From Pedobacter yulinensis (lineage in GTDB: Bacteria > Bacteroidota > Bacteroidia > Sphingobacteriales > Sphingobacteriaceae), in contig NZ_KZ686269.1 in NCBI RefSeq assembly GCF_003029735.1, positions 1,240,001 through 1,304,000 of the forward strand: DNA of 64,000 bases, read 5' to 3'. The notes under the pieces were generated by a model, which saw only the letters and a program-made list of their open reading frames with translations, ran no database searches and was not told the origin of the DNA. The position numbers and the translations under genes were made by a program. This document shows, piece by piece, positions 44,983 through 54,595 of the stretch; position 1 is the first letter of the stretch, and every line of letters starts with the position of its first letter.

Positions 44983-47900
44983 ATGCAATTAACGCGGTTA
45001 GAGATTAAGGGGTTTAAGAGCTTCGGCGACAAGGTCAATATCAACTTCAACGAAGGGGTTACGGCTATTGTTGGCCCCAATGGCTGCGGAAAATCAAATG
45101 TGGTCGATGCCATACGCTGGGTGCTCGGCGAGCAGAGCACCAGGATGCTGCGTTCTGAAAAAATGGAGAACATCATTTTCAATGGCACACGCAACCGGAA
45201 GCCTGCACAGCTTGCCGAAGTTTCGCTTAGCTTTGACAACACCAGGAACGTGCTGCCCACCTCTTTTTCGCAGATCACGATTACCAGGAAACTGTACCGC
45301 AATGGCGACAGCGAGTACCGCATCAACGATGTACAGTGCCGGTTAAAAGATATTACTGACCTTTTTCTTGATACCGGTGTCGGCTCTGACAGTTACTCGA
45401 TCATTGAACTGAAAATGGTCGATGAGATCATTGCCAACAAAGAACACTCGCGCCGCAACCTTTTCGAAGAGGCATCGGGTATTTCCAAATATAAACTCCG
45501 CAAAAAGCAAACCTTCAGCAAACTTAAGGATACCGAATCTGACCTGGAACGGGTGGAAGACCTGCTTGTTGAGATCGATAAAAATTTGAAAACACTCGAA
45601 AACCAGGCAAAAAAAGCAGAGCGGTATTATAAACTGAAAGACCAATACAAAGAACTGAGCGTGCAACTGGCCAGCCTGCGCATTGGTGGCTTCAGGCAGG
45701 AACTGGAAACACTTGAAAACAAGGAAGCACGTCAGGTGGCACTTCGCGCCGAGCAAAGCGGGGAGATCGATAAGCTCGAAGCGACCCTGCAGCTGCTTAA
45801 GTTGAACATCATACAAAAAGAAAAAAACCTCTCGGTTCAACAGAAGGCTACGAATGAGTTTGTTGCCAGGATCCGGGCCTACGAGAGCGAGAAGAAGATA
45901 AAGAACGAACAAATGAAATACCTTCGGGAAAAGGAGCAAAAACTTGCCGAAGAAATCGAACGCGATACCAACCAGGAAAATCACGTCAAGTATAACCTGA
46001 AGCGGCTGAATGAGGAGCTTTTGACCGAGACCGAAACGCTGAAGAAAATTGAAGCCGAGCTACAGGGATTGAAACAAGGACTGGAGGCCCTGCGTGAACG
46101 GCAGCAGCTTGAAAAAAACCGGGTCGATGACCAGTCAAAAAATGGGAACGAACTTCAGAACCAGATTTACCAGGCCCAAAAGGAGATCGACATTCTAAAC
46201 ATTCAGAAAGAAACCCTTACGCAGGAAGGCAACCGCAATGTCGACGATACGACCGCAAAAAGCGCCGAACTGAAGGCGTTCAACCATGCACTGGCCGAGC
46301 TGGAGCTGACCATGACCCAGAAACAGGCACTGCTCGACGGGATGGCGGCAGAAGAAGCGCGGATCAATGAGCTGGTAACAGGCGCCGAGGCCGCTATGTC
46401 GCTTCACAAAGAACAGCTTGCGGTGCAAAGCCGCGCCAAAGATGCCAGGCAAAATGAATACAACCTGACAAAATCACTCGTAGACAGTCTGGAAGGATTT
46501 CCGGAGTCGATCCGTTTCCTGAAAAAAAACACCAGCTGGGCAAAAAATGCGCCGCTGCTTTCAGATATTTTGTTTTGCAGCGAAGCTTACCGCATTGCGA
46601 TTGAAAACTACCTGGAGCCCGTAATGAACCATTATGTAGTTGAGCGTTATGCCGACGCGCTTCAGGCAATTGACCTGCTCACTGCTTCGAGTCGCGGCAG
46701 GGCCAATTTCTTTATTCTCGAAGACATTCCTGAACGCCAGCCAAACCTGCAGGAAATTGACGGTTTCGTTCCCGCGCTTGCTGTTGTAGAATGCGATGCG
46801 CGTTACCGGAAACTGTGCGAATTGCTGTTGCAGCAGGTGTACTTATCTGTCGGCGACGATGAGGCCGTTTTCCAATCGTCCCGGCAGCCAACAGTTACCC
46901 TGCTGGCAAGAAACGGCAAATTTGCGAAAAGCAGGTTTACCTTATCGGGTGGGTCTGTGGGCCTGTTTGAAGGCAAACGCATAGGGAGGGCAAAAAACCT
47001 GGAAAACCTTGCCCGGCAGATCAAGGAGAGCGAAAAAGAAATTGCCACCCTCAATGCAGGGATCTCGGCTGCGCAAGAACTGATCCGCTCTTCGAAAGCG
47101 GCATCAAAAAGTACGGAGATCGAACGCCTTAAGCAGGAACTCAACCGTCTGGGTAACGAAAAGGTATCTGTCAGCACACGCCGCGACCAATATCATGAAT
47201 TTATAACGAGCAGCGAAAACCGCAAATCCGATATTCTGAACAAGATCGCCGTGATAGAGGCACAATTGCACGAAAAACTCCCGCGCTTGGTCGGCTTGCA
47301 GCAGCAGCACCATCAGGCCTACCTTGCATTGCAGGAACTTCAGCTGGCTTACAATGAAACTGCCGATGAGGTCAATGAAGCCGCGAGCAGATATAATGCA
47401 TTGAATATCCGGTTTCACCAGCAGCAAAATAAGTTATCGGGGCTGGAAAAAGACCTCGACTACCGGCATGTGCAGCAGGAGAGCCTGGCTAAAAAGTTAG
47501 GCCAGAACAGGGAGGAATTACGGGTCGTAAAGAATGAGATCGGTGCAACGGTACAGCATACCGACCTGAACGATGACCAGCTGCTCGAGATGTACAAGCA
47601 GCGTGAAGAGATGGAAGCGGCGGTAACGGAAGCCGAAGAAGCGTATTACACAGATAAAGGCACAATCAATGAGCACGAAAACAGTGCGGCCGCGCTGCGA
47701 AAAAACCGCGAAGAGACCGATTACCTGATCAATGCCTTGAAAGACCAGAAAAACAACCTGCGCATTGAACTGAATGCACTGAAGGAAAGGCTTGCTGTAG
47801 AATTTAACATCGACATCGCGGCACTGCTTGAACAGGAAGTTGAAAGCACCGACAACGAATTACAGTTGCGAGAAAAAGTAGACCGGATGAAACGCCAGCT

Positions 47901-48513
47901 GGACGACTTTGGGTCAATCAACAGCATGGCCATGGAGGCCTTCCAGGAAATGAGTGAACGTTTTGAGTTCATTCAGACCCAAAAGAAAGACCTTTTGTCA
48001 GCAAAGAACGATTTACTCCAAACGATCAAAGAAATTGACGATACCGCCAGGGAAAAATTTATGCAGGCCTTTACACAGGCACGGGAACATTTCATCAATG
48101 TTTTCCGCTCGCTTTTTAACGAAGAAGACAACTGCGACCTGATCCTTTCTGACGAGAAAAACCCGCTCGACGCTGATATTGATATCGTAGCCCGTCCGAA
48201 AGGTAAGCGCCCGCTGTCTATCAACCAGCTTTCGGGTGGGGAAAAAACCCTTACTGCCACTGCCCTGCTGTTCTCCCTCTACCTCCTCAAACCGGCGCCC
48301 TTCTGTATCTTTGATGAGGTTGACGCGCCGCTTGACGACACGAACATTGACAAATTCAACAAGATCATCCGCAAATTTTCTGATCGGTCCCAATTTATTA
48401 TTGTGTCGCACAACAAGCGCACGATCGCATCGACCGATATCATCTATGGTGTAACAATGGTCGAGCAGGGCGTATCGAGGGTGGTCGCCGTCGACCTTCG
48501 GGAAGTTGCATGA
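44983..48513 (+). CDS. smc: Chromosome segregation ATPase SMC
   Basis: A 1176-residue SMC that, as a dimer with ScpA/ScpB, compacts and segregates the chromosome. Walker A is GPNGCGKSN (about 32-40). Long coiled coils run from about 165 to 490 and 670 to 1010, with a hinge (about 505-650; LEGFPESIRFL, then PVMNHYVVERYADAL). The C-terminal head has LSGGEKTLTATALL and FCIFDEVDAPLDD. The ATG at 44983 begins the conserved MQLTRLEIKGFKSF. Neither scpA nor scpB is nearby. Confidence 0.96.
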   Translation: MQLTRLEIKGFKSFGDKVNINFNEGVTAIVGPNGCGKSNVVDAIRWVLGEQSTRMLRSEKMENIIFNGTRNRKPAQLAEVSLSFDNTRNVLPTSFSQITITRKLYRNGDSEYRINDVQCRLKDITDLFLDTGVGSDSYSIIELKMVDEIIANKEHSRRNLFEEASGISKYKLRKKQTFSKLKDTESDLERVEDLLVEIDKNLKTLENQAKKAERYYKLKDQYKELSVQLASLRIGGFRQELETLENKEARQVALRAEQSGEIDKLEATLQLLKLNIIQKEKNLSVQQKATNEFVARIRAYESEKKIKNEQMKYLREKEQKLAEEIERDTNQENHVKYNLKRLNEELLTETETLKKIEAELQGLKQGLEALRERQQLEKNRVDDQSKNGNELQNQIYQAQKEIDILNIQKETLTQEGNRNVDDTTAKSAELKAFNHALAELELTMTQKQALLDGMAAEEARINELVTGAEAAMSLHKEQLAVQSRAKDARQNEYNLTKSLVDSLEGFPESIRFLKKNTSWAKNAPLLSDILFCSEAYRIAIENYLEPVMNHYVVERYADALQAIDLLTASSRGRANFFILEDIPERQPNLQEIDGFVPALAVVECDARYRKLCELLLQQVYLSVGDDEAVFQSSRQPTVTLLARNGKFAKSRFTLSGGSVGLFEGKRIGRAKNLENLARQIKESEKEIATLNAGISAAQELIRSSKAASKSTEIERLKQELNRLGNEKVSVSTRRDQYHEFITSSENRKSDILNKIAVIEAQLHEKLPRLVGLQQQHHQAYLALQELQLAYNETADEVNEAASRYNALNIRFHQQQNKLSGLEKDLDYRHVQQESLAKKLGQNREELRVVKNEIGATVQHTDLNDDQLLEMYKQREEMEAAVTEAEEAYYTDKGTINEHENSAAALRKNREETDYLINALKDQKNNLRIELNALKERLAVEFNIDIAALLEQEVESTDNELQLREKVDRMKRQLDDFGSINSMAMEAFQEMSERFEFIQTQKKDLLSAKNDLLQTIKEIDDTAREKFMQAFTQAREHFINVFRSLFNEEDNCDLILSDEKNPLDADIDIVARPKGKRPLSINQLSGGEKTLTATALLFSLYLLKPAPFCIFDEVDAPLDDTNIDKFNKIIRKFSDRSQFIIVSHNKRTIASTDIIYGVTMVEQGVSRVVAVDLREVA

Positions 48514-48737
48514 CAGCTTAGCTTGCCAAGTCCTGTTTTCCCGGTAATTGTTCGAATAAAATAACTTACTCATAATCAAGGGCTTTAATTATACGTTCTT
48601 TTCAGAGCACCTGCCCTTCCCCCTTGCAGCCCGTGTTTAACGATTTCGGGGCCAATCTTTTACATCGCTCTCAGAACTTTTTTGGTCAGAATGTGTTATT
48701 AAGGTGGCTAAAACGCCTAAAACGACCAATAATATCC

Positions 48738-51005
48738 ATGAAAATAGCTTATATATCGACTTACCCTCCACGTGCGTGCGGGATTGCGACTTTCAATCAG
48801 AATCTGTTTGCAGCCATGAACGGCGGCCAGCAAAATCAGCAATCTTCCTATGTGATTGCGATGAATGATGGTGAGACTACAGATATGTATGAGTACCCTG
48901 AAGAAGTTAAATATGTTGTTCGCCAGGAAAACCAAAACGATTACATTAAGGCGGCAGACTATATCAATACCAGTCTTGCAGATGCGGTACTGCTTGAACA
49001 CGAATTCGGGATTTTTGGAGGCGACAATGGTGTTTACGTATTGCCGCTTATAGCCAGGCTGAAAAAACCGCTGATCGTCGTGTTGCATACGGTGTTGCGG
49101 GAGCCAAGTTATACCCAAAAAACGATTATCCGGGAAATTGCCAAGTATGCGAGCCGCATTCTGGTTATGAGCCACCGCGCTATTGGTTTCCTTACAGATA
49201 TTTACAGCATCCCGGCACACAAGATCCAGTTTGTGGAGCACGGCGTGCCTGATATCAATACGCCGGTCGTGAATCCGGTAGAGCAGTCACTTCCTTTCAA
49301 AGGACGTAAGGTGTTGCTGACATTTGGCCTGATTAGCCGGAATAAGGGGCTGGAAACTGTAATCCGGGCATTACCTGACATCGTTGCTAAACACCCTGAA
49401 GTGAACTACGTGATCCTGGGCAATACCCATCCGGGCGTTGTCAAAAGCAATGGTGAAGAATACCGGGACAGCCTGAAGCGCCTGGCCAGGCAGCTGAATG
49501 TTGAAAACCACCTGATGTTCATCAATAAATTCGTGGAGGAAGATGAATTACACAATTACCTTTCTGCAGCAACAATCTATATAACACCCTACCTCAATGA
49601 GGCCCAGATTACCAGCGGCACGTTATCGTATGCAGTTGGCGCGGGTGCGGCCGTTCTGTCCACACCATACTGGCATGCGCAGGAGCTGCTGGCCGACAAC
49701 CGCGGCGAACTGTTCGCTTTTAAAGACAACACCGGGCTGGCCGATATGGTGACTGGTCTGCTTGATGCGCCAGAAAAGCTGCAGCGGCTGAAAGAGAACG
49801 CCTACACATACGGGCTTAAACTTCGCTGGCCGCAAATCGGTAAAATTTACATCAATGCTTTTCGTGAAGCCATTCGCGAAGCAGAGGCACACACCCGGGT
49901 CCGCAAGCCGGTGATTGATGCCGACATGATGCCTACCTTTAGCCTGAGCCACGTTCTGCGCCTTACAGATGATACCGGCATTGTGCAGCATGCCAAGTAC
50001 GGAATTCCAAACCTGAAAGAGGGTTACTGCCTGGACGATAACGCACGTGCCCTGATCATGGCCCTGCTTTCTTACCAGCAGAACAAGAGTAAAGTGGCAC
50101 TTGACCTGCTGCCCATTTACCTGAGTTATATTCAATACATGCAGCGGGAAGATGGTAACTTTCGCAATTTCCTGAGTTTTAACCGGAACTACCTTGACGA
50201 GGTAGGGTCTGAAGATTCATTTGGCCGCACCATCTGGGCCCTGGGTTTCCTGATCAGCAATGCGCCGAATAACTCTTACAAGGAATTTGCTGAAGACCTC
50301 TTCGTTAAATCGATCCCACATTTTTCGACACTACAATACTTACGCGGCATTGCCAATACAATGATTGGCATTGCATATTACCTCAAAGTCAATCCATACA
50401 ACCTGGGCGTGGCAGCAGAACTCGACGCGCGTGCGGCACAACTTAAAAAAGCTTACCGGGAAGCCAGCGATGAGAACTGGCACTGGTTCGAGAGCGGCCT
50501 GACATATGACAATGCAATCCTGCCACTGGCTTTGCTGCATCACTACCAGGTATCTGACAACCGCGAATCTCTTGAAATCGCGCTCGAGGCTATGGATTTC
50601 CTGTATGAAAAGACGCTGAGTAAAGGATACCTCAACCCTATTGGCAATGATGGCTGGTTCTATAAAAACAGCGATATGGCGGTTTACGACCAACAGGCCA
50701 TCGAGTCTATGGCCATGGTCCTGCTGTACTATCAGGCATATGAGGTGACGCATGATTATGATTACATCAAACAAATGAACCTCTGTTACCAGTGGTTCCT
50801 CGGTGAGAACAGCCTGCGCCTTCCCTTATATGATTATGAGACAAAAGGTTGCGGCGATGGCCTGCAGCCGCACGGCGTAAACCGGAACCAGGGTGCCGAA
50901 AGTACACTGGCCTACCTCATCTCGCACCTCATGATCCTGAAAGCGCTTGCGCTTGAGCATCAGTATACTGAAGAAAGACAGGAGAACTCGAGTTTCGTAG
51001 CCTAG
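48738..51005 (+). CDS. GT4 glycosyltransferase with C-terminal helical toroid-like domain
   Basis: A 755-residue cytoplasmic enzyme. Residues 1-390 are a GT-B, family 4 glycosyltransferase: opening KIAYISTYPPRACGIATFN, a KVLLTFGLISRNKGLE segment for the nucleotide-sugar side, and an E-x7-E-type region. Residues 400-755 are mostly helical (repeated helix pairs) and resemble glycoside-processing six-hairpin-like folds. The next GT4 gene starts directly at its stop codon. With GH130 this makes a set seen in Bacteroidota and linked to mannose-containing oligosaccharides; the actual acceptor is unknown. Confidence 0.85.
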   Translation: MKIAYISTYPPRACGIATFNQNLFAAMNGGQQNQQSSYVIAMNDGETTDMYEYPEEVKYVVRQENQNDYIKAADYINTSLADAVLLEHEFGIFGGDNGVYVLPLIARLKKPLIVVLHTVLREPSYTQKTIIREIAKYASRILVMSHRAIGFLTDIYSIPAHKIQFVEHGVPDINTPVVNPVEQSLPFKGRKVLLTFGLISRNKGLETVIRALPDIVAKHPEVNYVILGNTHPGVVKSNGEEYRDSLKRLARQLNVENHLMFINKFVEEDELHNYLSAATIYITPYLNEAQITSGTLSYAVGAGAAVLSTPYWHAQELLADNRGELFAFKDNTGLADMVTGLLDAPEKLQRLKENAYTYGLKLRWPQIGKIYINAFREAIREAEAHTRVRKPVIDADMMPTFSLSHVLRLTDDTGIVQHAKYGIPNLKEGYCLDDNARALIMALLSYQQNKSKVALDLLPIYLSYIQYMQREDGNFRNFLSFNRNYLDEVGSEDSFGRTIWALGFLISNAPNNSYKEFAEDLFVKSIPHFSTLQYLRGIANTMIGIAYYLKVNPYNLGVAAELDARAAQLKKAYREASDENWHWFESGLTYDNAILPLALLHHYQVSDNRESLEIALEAMDFLYEKTLSKGYLNPIGNDGWFYKNSDMAVYDQQAIESMAMVLLYYQAYEVTHDYDYIKQMNLCYQWFLGENSLRLPLYDYETKGCGDGLQPHGVNRNQGAESTLAYLISHLMILKALALEHQYTEERQENSSFVA

Positions 51006-52019
51006 ATGTCTGCACGTTTAAAGATTGCGGTACTGTCGCCGGTAGCCTGGCGTACACCGCCCAGGCATTATGGCCCCTGGGAACAAATGGCTTCGAACCT
51101 CTGCGAAGGACTTGTGGCTGCCGGCCATGATGTGACACTGTTCGCCACCGGCGACTCAATGACAACTGGCCGGTTGGATGCTGTTGTCGCTGTTGGGTAT
51201 GAAGATCAGCCTGGCCAGGATGCCAAGGTGCTCGAGTGCCTTCATATCAGCAATGTCATGGAAAGGGCCTCAGAATTTGACCTGGTTCACAACCATTTCG
51301 ATTTTCTACCCCTCACCTACTCCAGGCTCATAACCACCCCTATGGTTACGACGATCCATGGCTTTTCATCTGATCAGATCTTACCTGTTTACCAGAAATA
51401 TGATGGTCATGTAAACTACGTGTCGATCAGCATGGCTAACCGCCATGCCAGCCTGTCTTATGCAGCAAACATTTATAATGGCATCTCAGTGGGCGATTTC
51501 GAATTTACAGAGACACCTGAAGATTACCTGCTATTTTTTGGACGCATCCATCCGGATAAGGGGGCGGCAGAAGCCATTGATATTGCGCTGCAAAGCGGGC
51601 GTGAACTCATTATGGCAGGGATTGTGCAGGACAGGCGCTATTTCGAAGAAAAGGTTGAGCCCAGGCTTAGCGACCAGATCCGTTATGTGGGATCGGCGGG
51701 CCCTGAGAAACGAAATACTTTGCTTGGCAGCGCTGCATGCCTGCTGCACCCTATTTCATTCGACGAGCCTTTTGGACTGAGCGTAGCTGAGTCCATGTGC
51801 TGTGGCACGCCCGTTATTGCTTTTAACCGCGGGTCCATGCCTGAACTGATCGAAGACGGAAAGACCGGGTTCCTGGTCCATGATGTAGACGGGGCTGCCG
51901 AGGCGGTCAAGGCGCTTTCAAACCTTGACCGGATGGCTTGCAGGACCCGTGCAATTGCGTGTTTCTCGACCGAGAAAATGGTTGCAGATTACATGGAGCT
52001 CTATAACCGCATTTTATAA
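51006..52019 (+). CDS. GT4 glycosyltransferase
   Basis: A 337-residue GT-B enzyme, family 4. The opening KIAVLSPVAWRTPPRHYGPWE resembles GT4 proteins with an N-terminal glycine-loop acceptor site. LLFFGRIHPDKGAAEAI is the donor-side strand, and PFGLSVAESMCCGTPVIAFNRGSMPELI is the typical E-x7-E catalytic/donor motif. It begins on the base after the stop of the upstream GT gene (no gap), so the pair is co-translated. The gene ends 6 bp inside the convergent GH130 gene. Confidence 0.9.
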   Translation: MSARLKIAVLSPVAWRTPPRHYGPWEQMASNLCEGLVAAGHDVTLFATGDSMTTGRLDAVVAVGYEDQPGQDAKVLECLHISNVMERASEFDLVHNHFDFLPLTYSRLITTPMVTTIHGFSSDQILPVYQKYDGHVNYVSISMANRHASLSYAANIYNGISVGDFEFTETPEDYLLFFGRIHPDKGAAEAIDIALQSGRELIMAGIVQDRRYFEEKVEPRLSDQIRYVGSAGPEKRNTLLGSAACLLHPISFDEPFGLSVAESMCCGTPVIAFNRGSMPELIEDGKTGFLVHDVDGAAEAVKALSNLDRMACRTRAIACFSTEKMVADYMELYNRIL

Positions 52020-53486
52020 ACTGCAATCTTGGCTTTTGAGTTTATCCAGCAGCTCGTTCAATTTAACAGTTGCAAATGAAGAACAATAGTCTGACAATCC
52101 GTAAGGAATGATCAGCTCATTGTTATGAATGATCGCTCCGCAAGAATACAGCACATTGGGCACATACCCTTCGCGCTCGTCATCATTTGGAATGAGGAGC
52201 GGTTCACGCAGGCGGCCTATTTCTTTTGAGGGATCTTCAAGATCCAAAAGGCTCACACCCAGCACATATCGCCGCATCGGCCCAACCCCATGTGTAATAA
52301 CCAGCCAACCGTCCTCCGTTTCAATCGGTGAGCCACAATTACCGATCTGTATATACTCCCAGGTAAACTTCGGTTGCTGCAGAATAACAGGATTGTCCCA
52401 GATGGTAATCTTATCTGAATACATCAGGTAGTTGTTTACCCCGTCTATCCGCGACATCATGACATATTTGCCTTTAATCTTACGCGGAAACAGGGCGAGG
52501 TTCTTGTTGCGTGCGCCTGCCCCATGTAACGGGCTAACCTTGAAGTCATAAAAATCTGTGGTCTGCAGCAGCTTGGGCATGATCATAGCGCCATCATAGG
52601 CCGTATAGGTTGCATAATAAATGATTGAGCCGTCGTCTTTCGTAAAGCGGACAAACCGCGCATCTTCGATGCCTTTGCGCTCAAATTCAGATATCGGAAA
52701 AATGATCCGGTCAGAAATGTCTGTATCGCGCGAAAAACTGATCTCGTGATAGGTATCTGACAGCCAAAGCACTTTATCGTATTCCAGCTTTTTAAGGTCA
52801 TCGTCTGCCATGTTCTGGGAATCGACCACCAGCCGCCTCAATACCGAATAGTCAAATTTTTCCTGCAGTTTTCCGTCTATTTCATCAAGTACCAACGCAT
52901 TGATATTTGCATCGGCTGCTTTTTTCAGGAACAGCTTTTTGTTATATACCGCATTTTTGATCACCTCTGCTTCATCTATATAGTTTCCGGCTTCAATGAC
53001 CTTAATGTTGTTGTGCTTGTCTATCAGCGCCCGCCTGAACACTACGGATGAAATGTGGCCTTCTCCTACTGCCCGGAAACTGATGATGACCCGTTTCTCG
53101 CCGGCCACCAGGTCAGTCTGGTCAGGGTCCTCAACGATTGAGGGGTTAAAAAACGCTGCTGATTCAATAGAATACTCGTGCGTAAAGTAAGATCCGATCA
53201 GGAGCTTCTGGTATTTGTCCAGCGTATCGTAATCGATCCCGCAGTCTTCAATACTTGCACGAATTTTTTTACAGTGCTTGTTCAGTATTTTTGTAATGTT
53301 ACGGTGTCGTTTGGAGTATTCCTGAAGCAGCGGCGAGATAATTGAAAAAACTTCTCTTTCTGACAAGGCGATCACATGCCTGATCACATCTTTGGCCCGG
53401 TCATCTCCATTGTAAAAAAAACGTGCAATAACGCGTTTAGGGTCCGGGTAAACCTTAACAGGTTTGCGCTCTATAGATAGTCTCAT
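52014..53486 (-). CDS. GH130-family glycoside phosphorylase/hydrolase
   Basis: A 490-residue enzyme of glycoside hydrolase family 130, whose members phosphorolyse or hydrolyse beta-mannosides. Family features: FNPSIVEDPDQTD with the phosphate/substrate-side region (about 115-127), GIEDARFVRF with the general-acid Asp (about 272-281), and NKNLALFPRKIKGKYVMMSRIDG (about 328-350), then GVGPMRRYVLGVSLLDLEDP. An N-terminal helical extension of about 100 residues is extra. The ATG at 53486 is used; a TTG 6 bp upstream is also possible. Tail-to-tail with the GT4 pair. Confidence 0.88.
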   Translation of the reverse strand: MRLSIERKPVKVYPDPKRVIARFFYNGDDRAKDVIRHVIALSEREVFSIISPLLQEYSKRHRNITKILNKHCKKIRASIEDCGIDYDTLDKYQKLLIGSYFTHEYSIESAAFFNPSIVEDPDQTDLVAGEKRVIISFRAVGEGHISSVVFRRALIDKHNNIKVIEAGNYIDEAEVIKNAVYNKKLFLKKAADANINALVLDEIDGKLQEKFDYSVLRRLVVDSQNMADDDLKKLEYDKVLWLSDTYHEISFSRDTDISDRIIFPISEFERKGIEDARFVRFTKDDGSIIYYATYTAYDGAMIMPKLLQTTDFYDFKVSPLHGAGARNKNLALFPRKIKGKYVMMSRIDGVNNYLMYSDKITIWDNPVILQQPKFTWEYIQIGNCGSPIETEDGWLVITHGVGPMRRYVLGVSLLDLEDPSKEIGRLREPLLIPNDDEREGYVPNVLYSCGAIIHNNELIIPYGLSDYCSSFATVKLNELLDKLKSQDCSL

Positions 53487-53884
53487 AACCAATAAAACGT
53501 TTGTGTTACCCGCAATTGTTTTTATAAAGGCATTTTTTTTAAACAGCAGTGCCCTGCCGGTTCATCTGAATGCTGCCTTGTCAGAGAAAGCCTGCCACAC
53601 GCTGCCATAATGGTCGTAAAAAAACTGACAGTTTTACAAAATTAGTCAGTCCGTATTGTTTGTGGCAGCGCAGGAAATGTCATAAAAAAGTCCCAGTGTC
53701 AGTACAGTATAATTTTGGTCAGTTTTTAAAATTTTAGAAAGCTTGTAGTCAAACGTTTAGGAAAAAGCTGTGTAGCATAGGCTAAAACAAAGTTTCTGTC
53801 TGGCACAGCGATTGACTATATGCCACAAATGGTCAAGAAATATAAACAACTCAAAGACCATTGAAAATTTAAAAACATATCAAA
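53487..53884. other. Divergent promoter region with repeated GTCAGT motifs
   Basis: About 400 bp between the GH130 gene and the outer-membrane protein gene, without a coding frame. GTCAGT occurs at 53645-53650, 53698-53703 and 53718-53723, and inverted (ACTGAC) at 53624-53629. The last copy directly follows a -7-like box TAATTTTG at 53710-53717. A 7-bp dyad GCTGCCA/TGGCAGC spans 53601-53669. Confidence 0.45.
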
Positions 53885-54484
53885 ATGAAAAAATTATTAT
53901 TATCGTTGGTAGCAGTAGCAGGTTTAACTTATGGCGCCAGCGCTCAGACTGAACAAGGCAAGGTGATCCTGGGTGGTAATGTAAGCTTCAACTCGACCAA
54001 AGCGGAAGGTGCACCTAAATCAGACGTTAGCTTCCAGGTTGTTCCAAGCATCGGTTACTTTGTAGACAACAACATTGCGATCGGTACCGGTGTTGGTTAT
54101 TCGTACAGCAAACAAATCGGCGACACTGAAGATCAGGCATTTGTAGTTGCTCCTTTTGCACGTTACTATACTGACCTGTCAGGACAATTCAAATTCTTCG
54201 GACAGTTGTCAGTTCCGATGGCGTTCGGAAGTGCTAAAGATGTAGACGCAGCTGGCGAGGTTGGTCCTAAACTGGGAACAACAACCAATATCGGCGTTGC
54301 ACTGTCTCCAGGTTTCGCTTTCTTCCCAACCAAAAGCGTAGGTATTGAATTTTCAGTTCAAGGCCTTAGCTGGGAAAATGAGCAGTTAAAAGCTGAGGGT
54401 TCAGGTGCAAAATCGACCACCAACTCTTTCAGCGTTAATGGAAACTTCTTCGCACCTAAACTGGGCGTTCAGTTCCACTTCTAG
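53885..54484 (+). CDS. Outer-membrane beta-barrel protein
   Basis: A 199-residue protein with a signal peptide (about 1-20, ending GASAQ) and an OmpW/porin-like small barrel: alternating strands such as GKVILGGNVSFNS, NIAIGTGVGYSYSK and a C-terminal strand FAPKLGVQFHF ending in Phe, the normal BamA recognition residue. It is likely an eight-stranded barrel. Function is not specific; such proteins are abundant envelope proteins in Bacteroidota. Strong terminator after it. Confidence 0.88.
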   Translation: MKKLLLSLVAVAGLTYGASAQTEQGKVILGGNVSFNSTKAEGAPKSDVSFQVVPSIGYFVDNNIAIGTGVGYSYSKQIGDTEDQAFVVAPFARYYTDLSGQFKFFGQLSVPMAFGSAKDVDAAGEVGPKLGTTTNIGVALSPGFAFFPTKSVGIEFSVQGLSWENEQLKAEGSGAKSTTNSFSVNGNFFAPKLGVQFHF

Positions 54485-54503
54485 TAATACAGCACTGAAA
54501 TAA

Positions 54504-54533
54504 AAAAGCCCCGGGGATGACCCGGGGCTTTTT
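54504..54533 (+). terminator. Terminator of the outer-membrane protein gene
   Basis: A perfect 8-bp stem GCCCCGGG/CCCGGGGC with a 5-nt loop, flanked by six A and five T. Confidence 0.92.
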
Positions 54534-54595
54534 GCGTCATGTTCTGAGCTGAAAGTTATCTGAACTTAAACCGACTCTCAGAACGATTTATGAAG

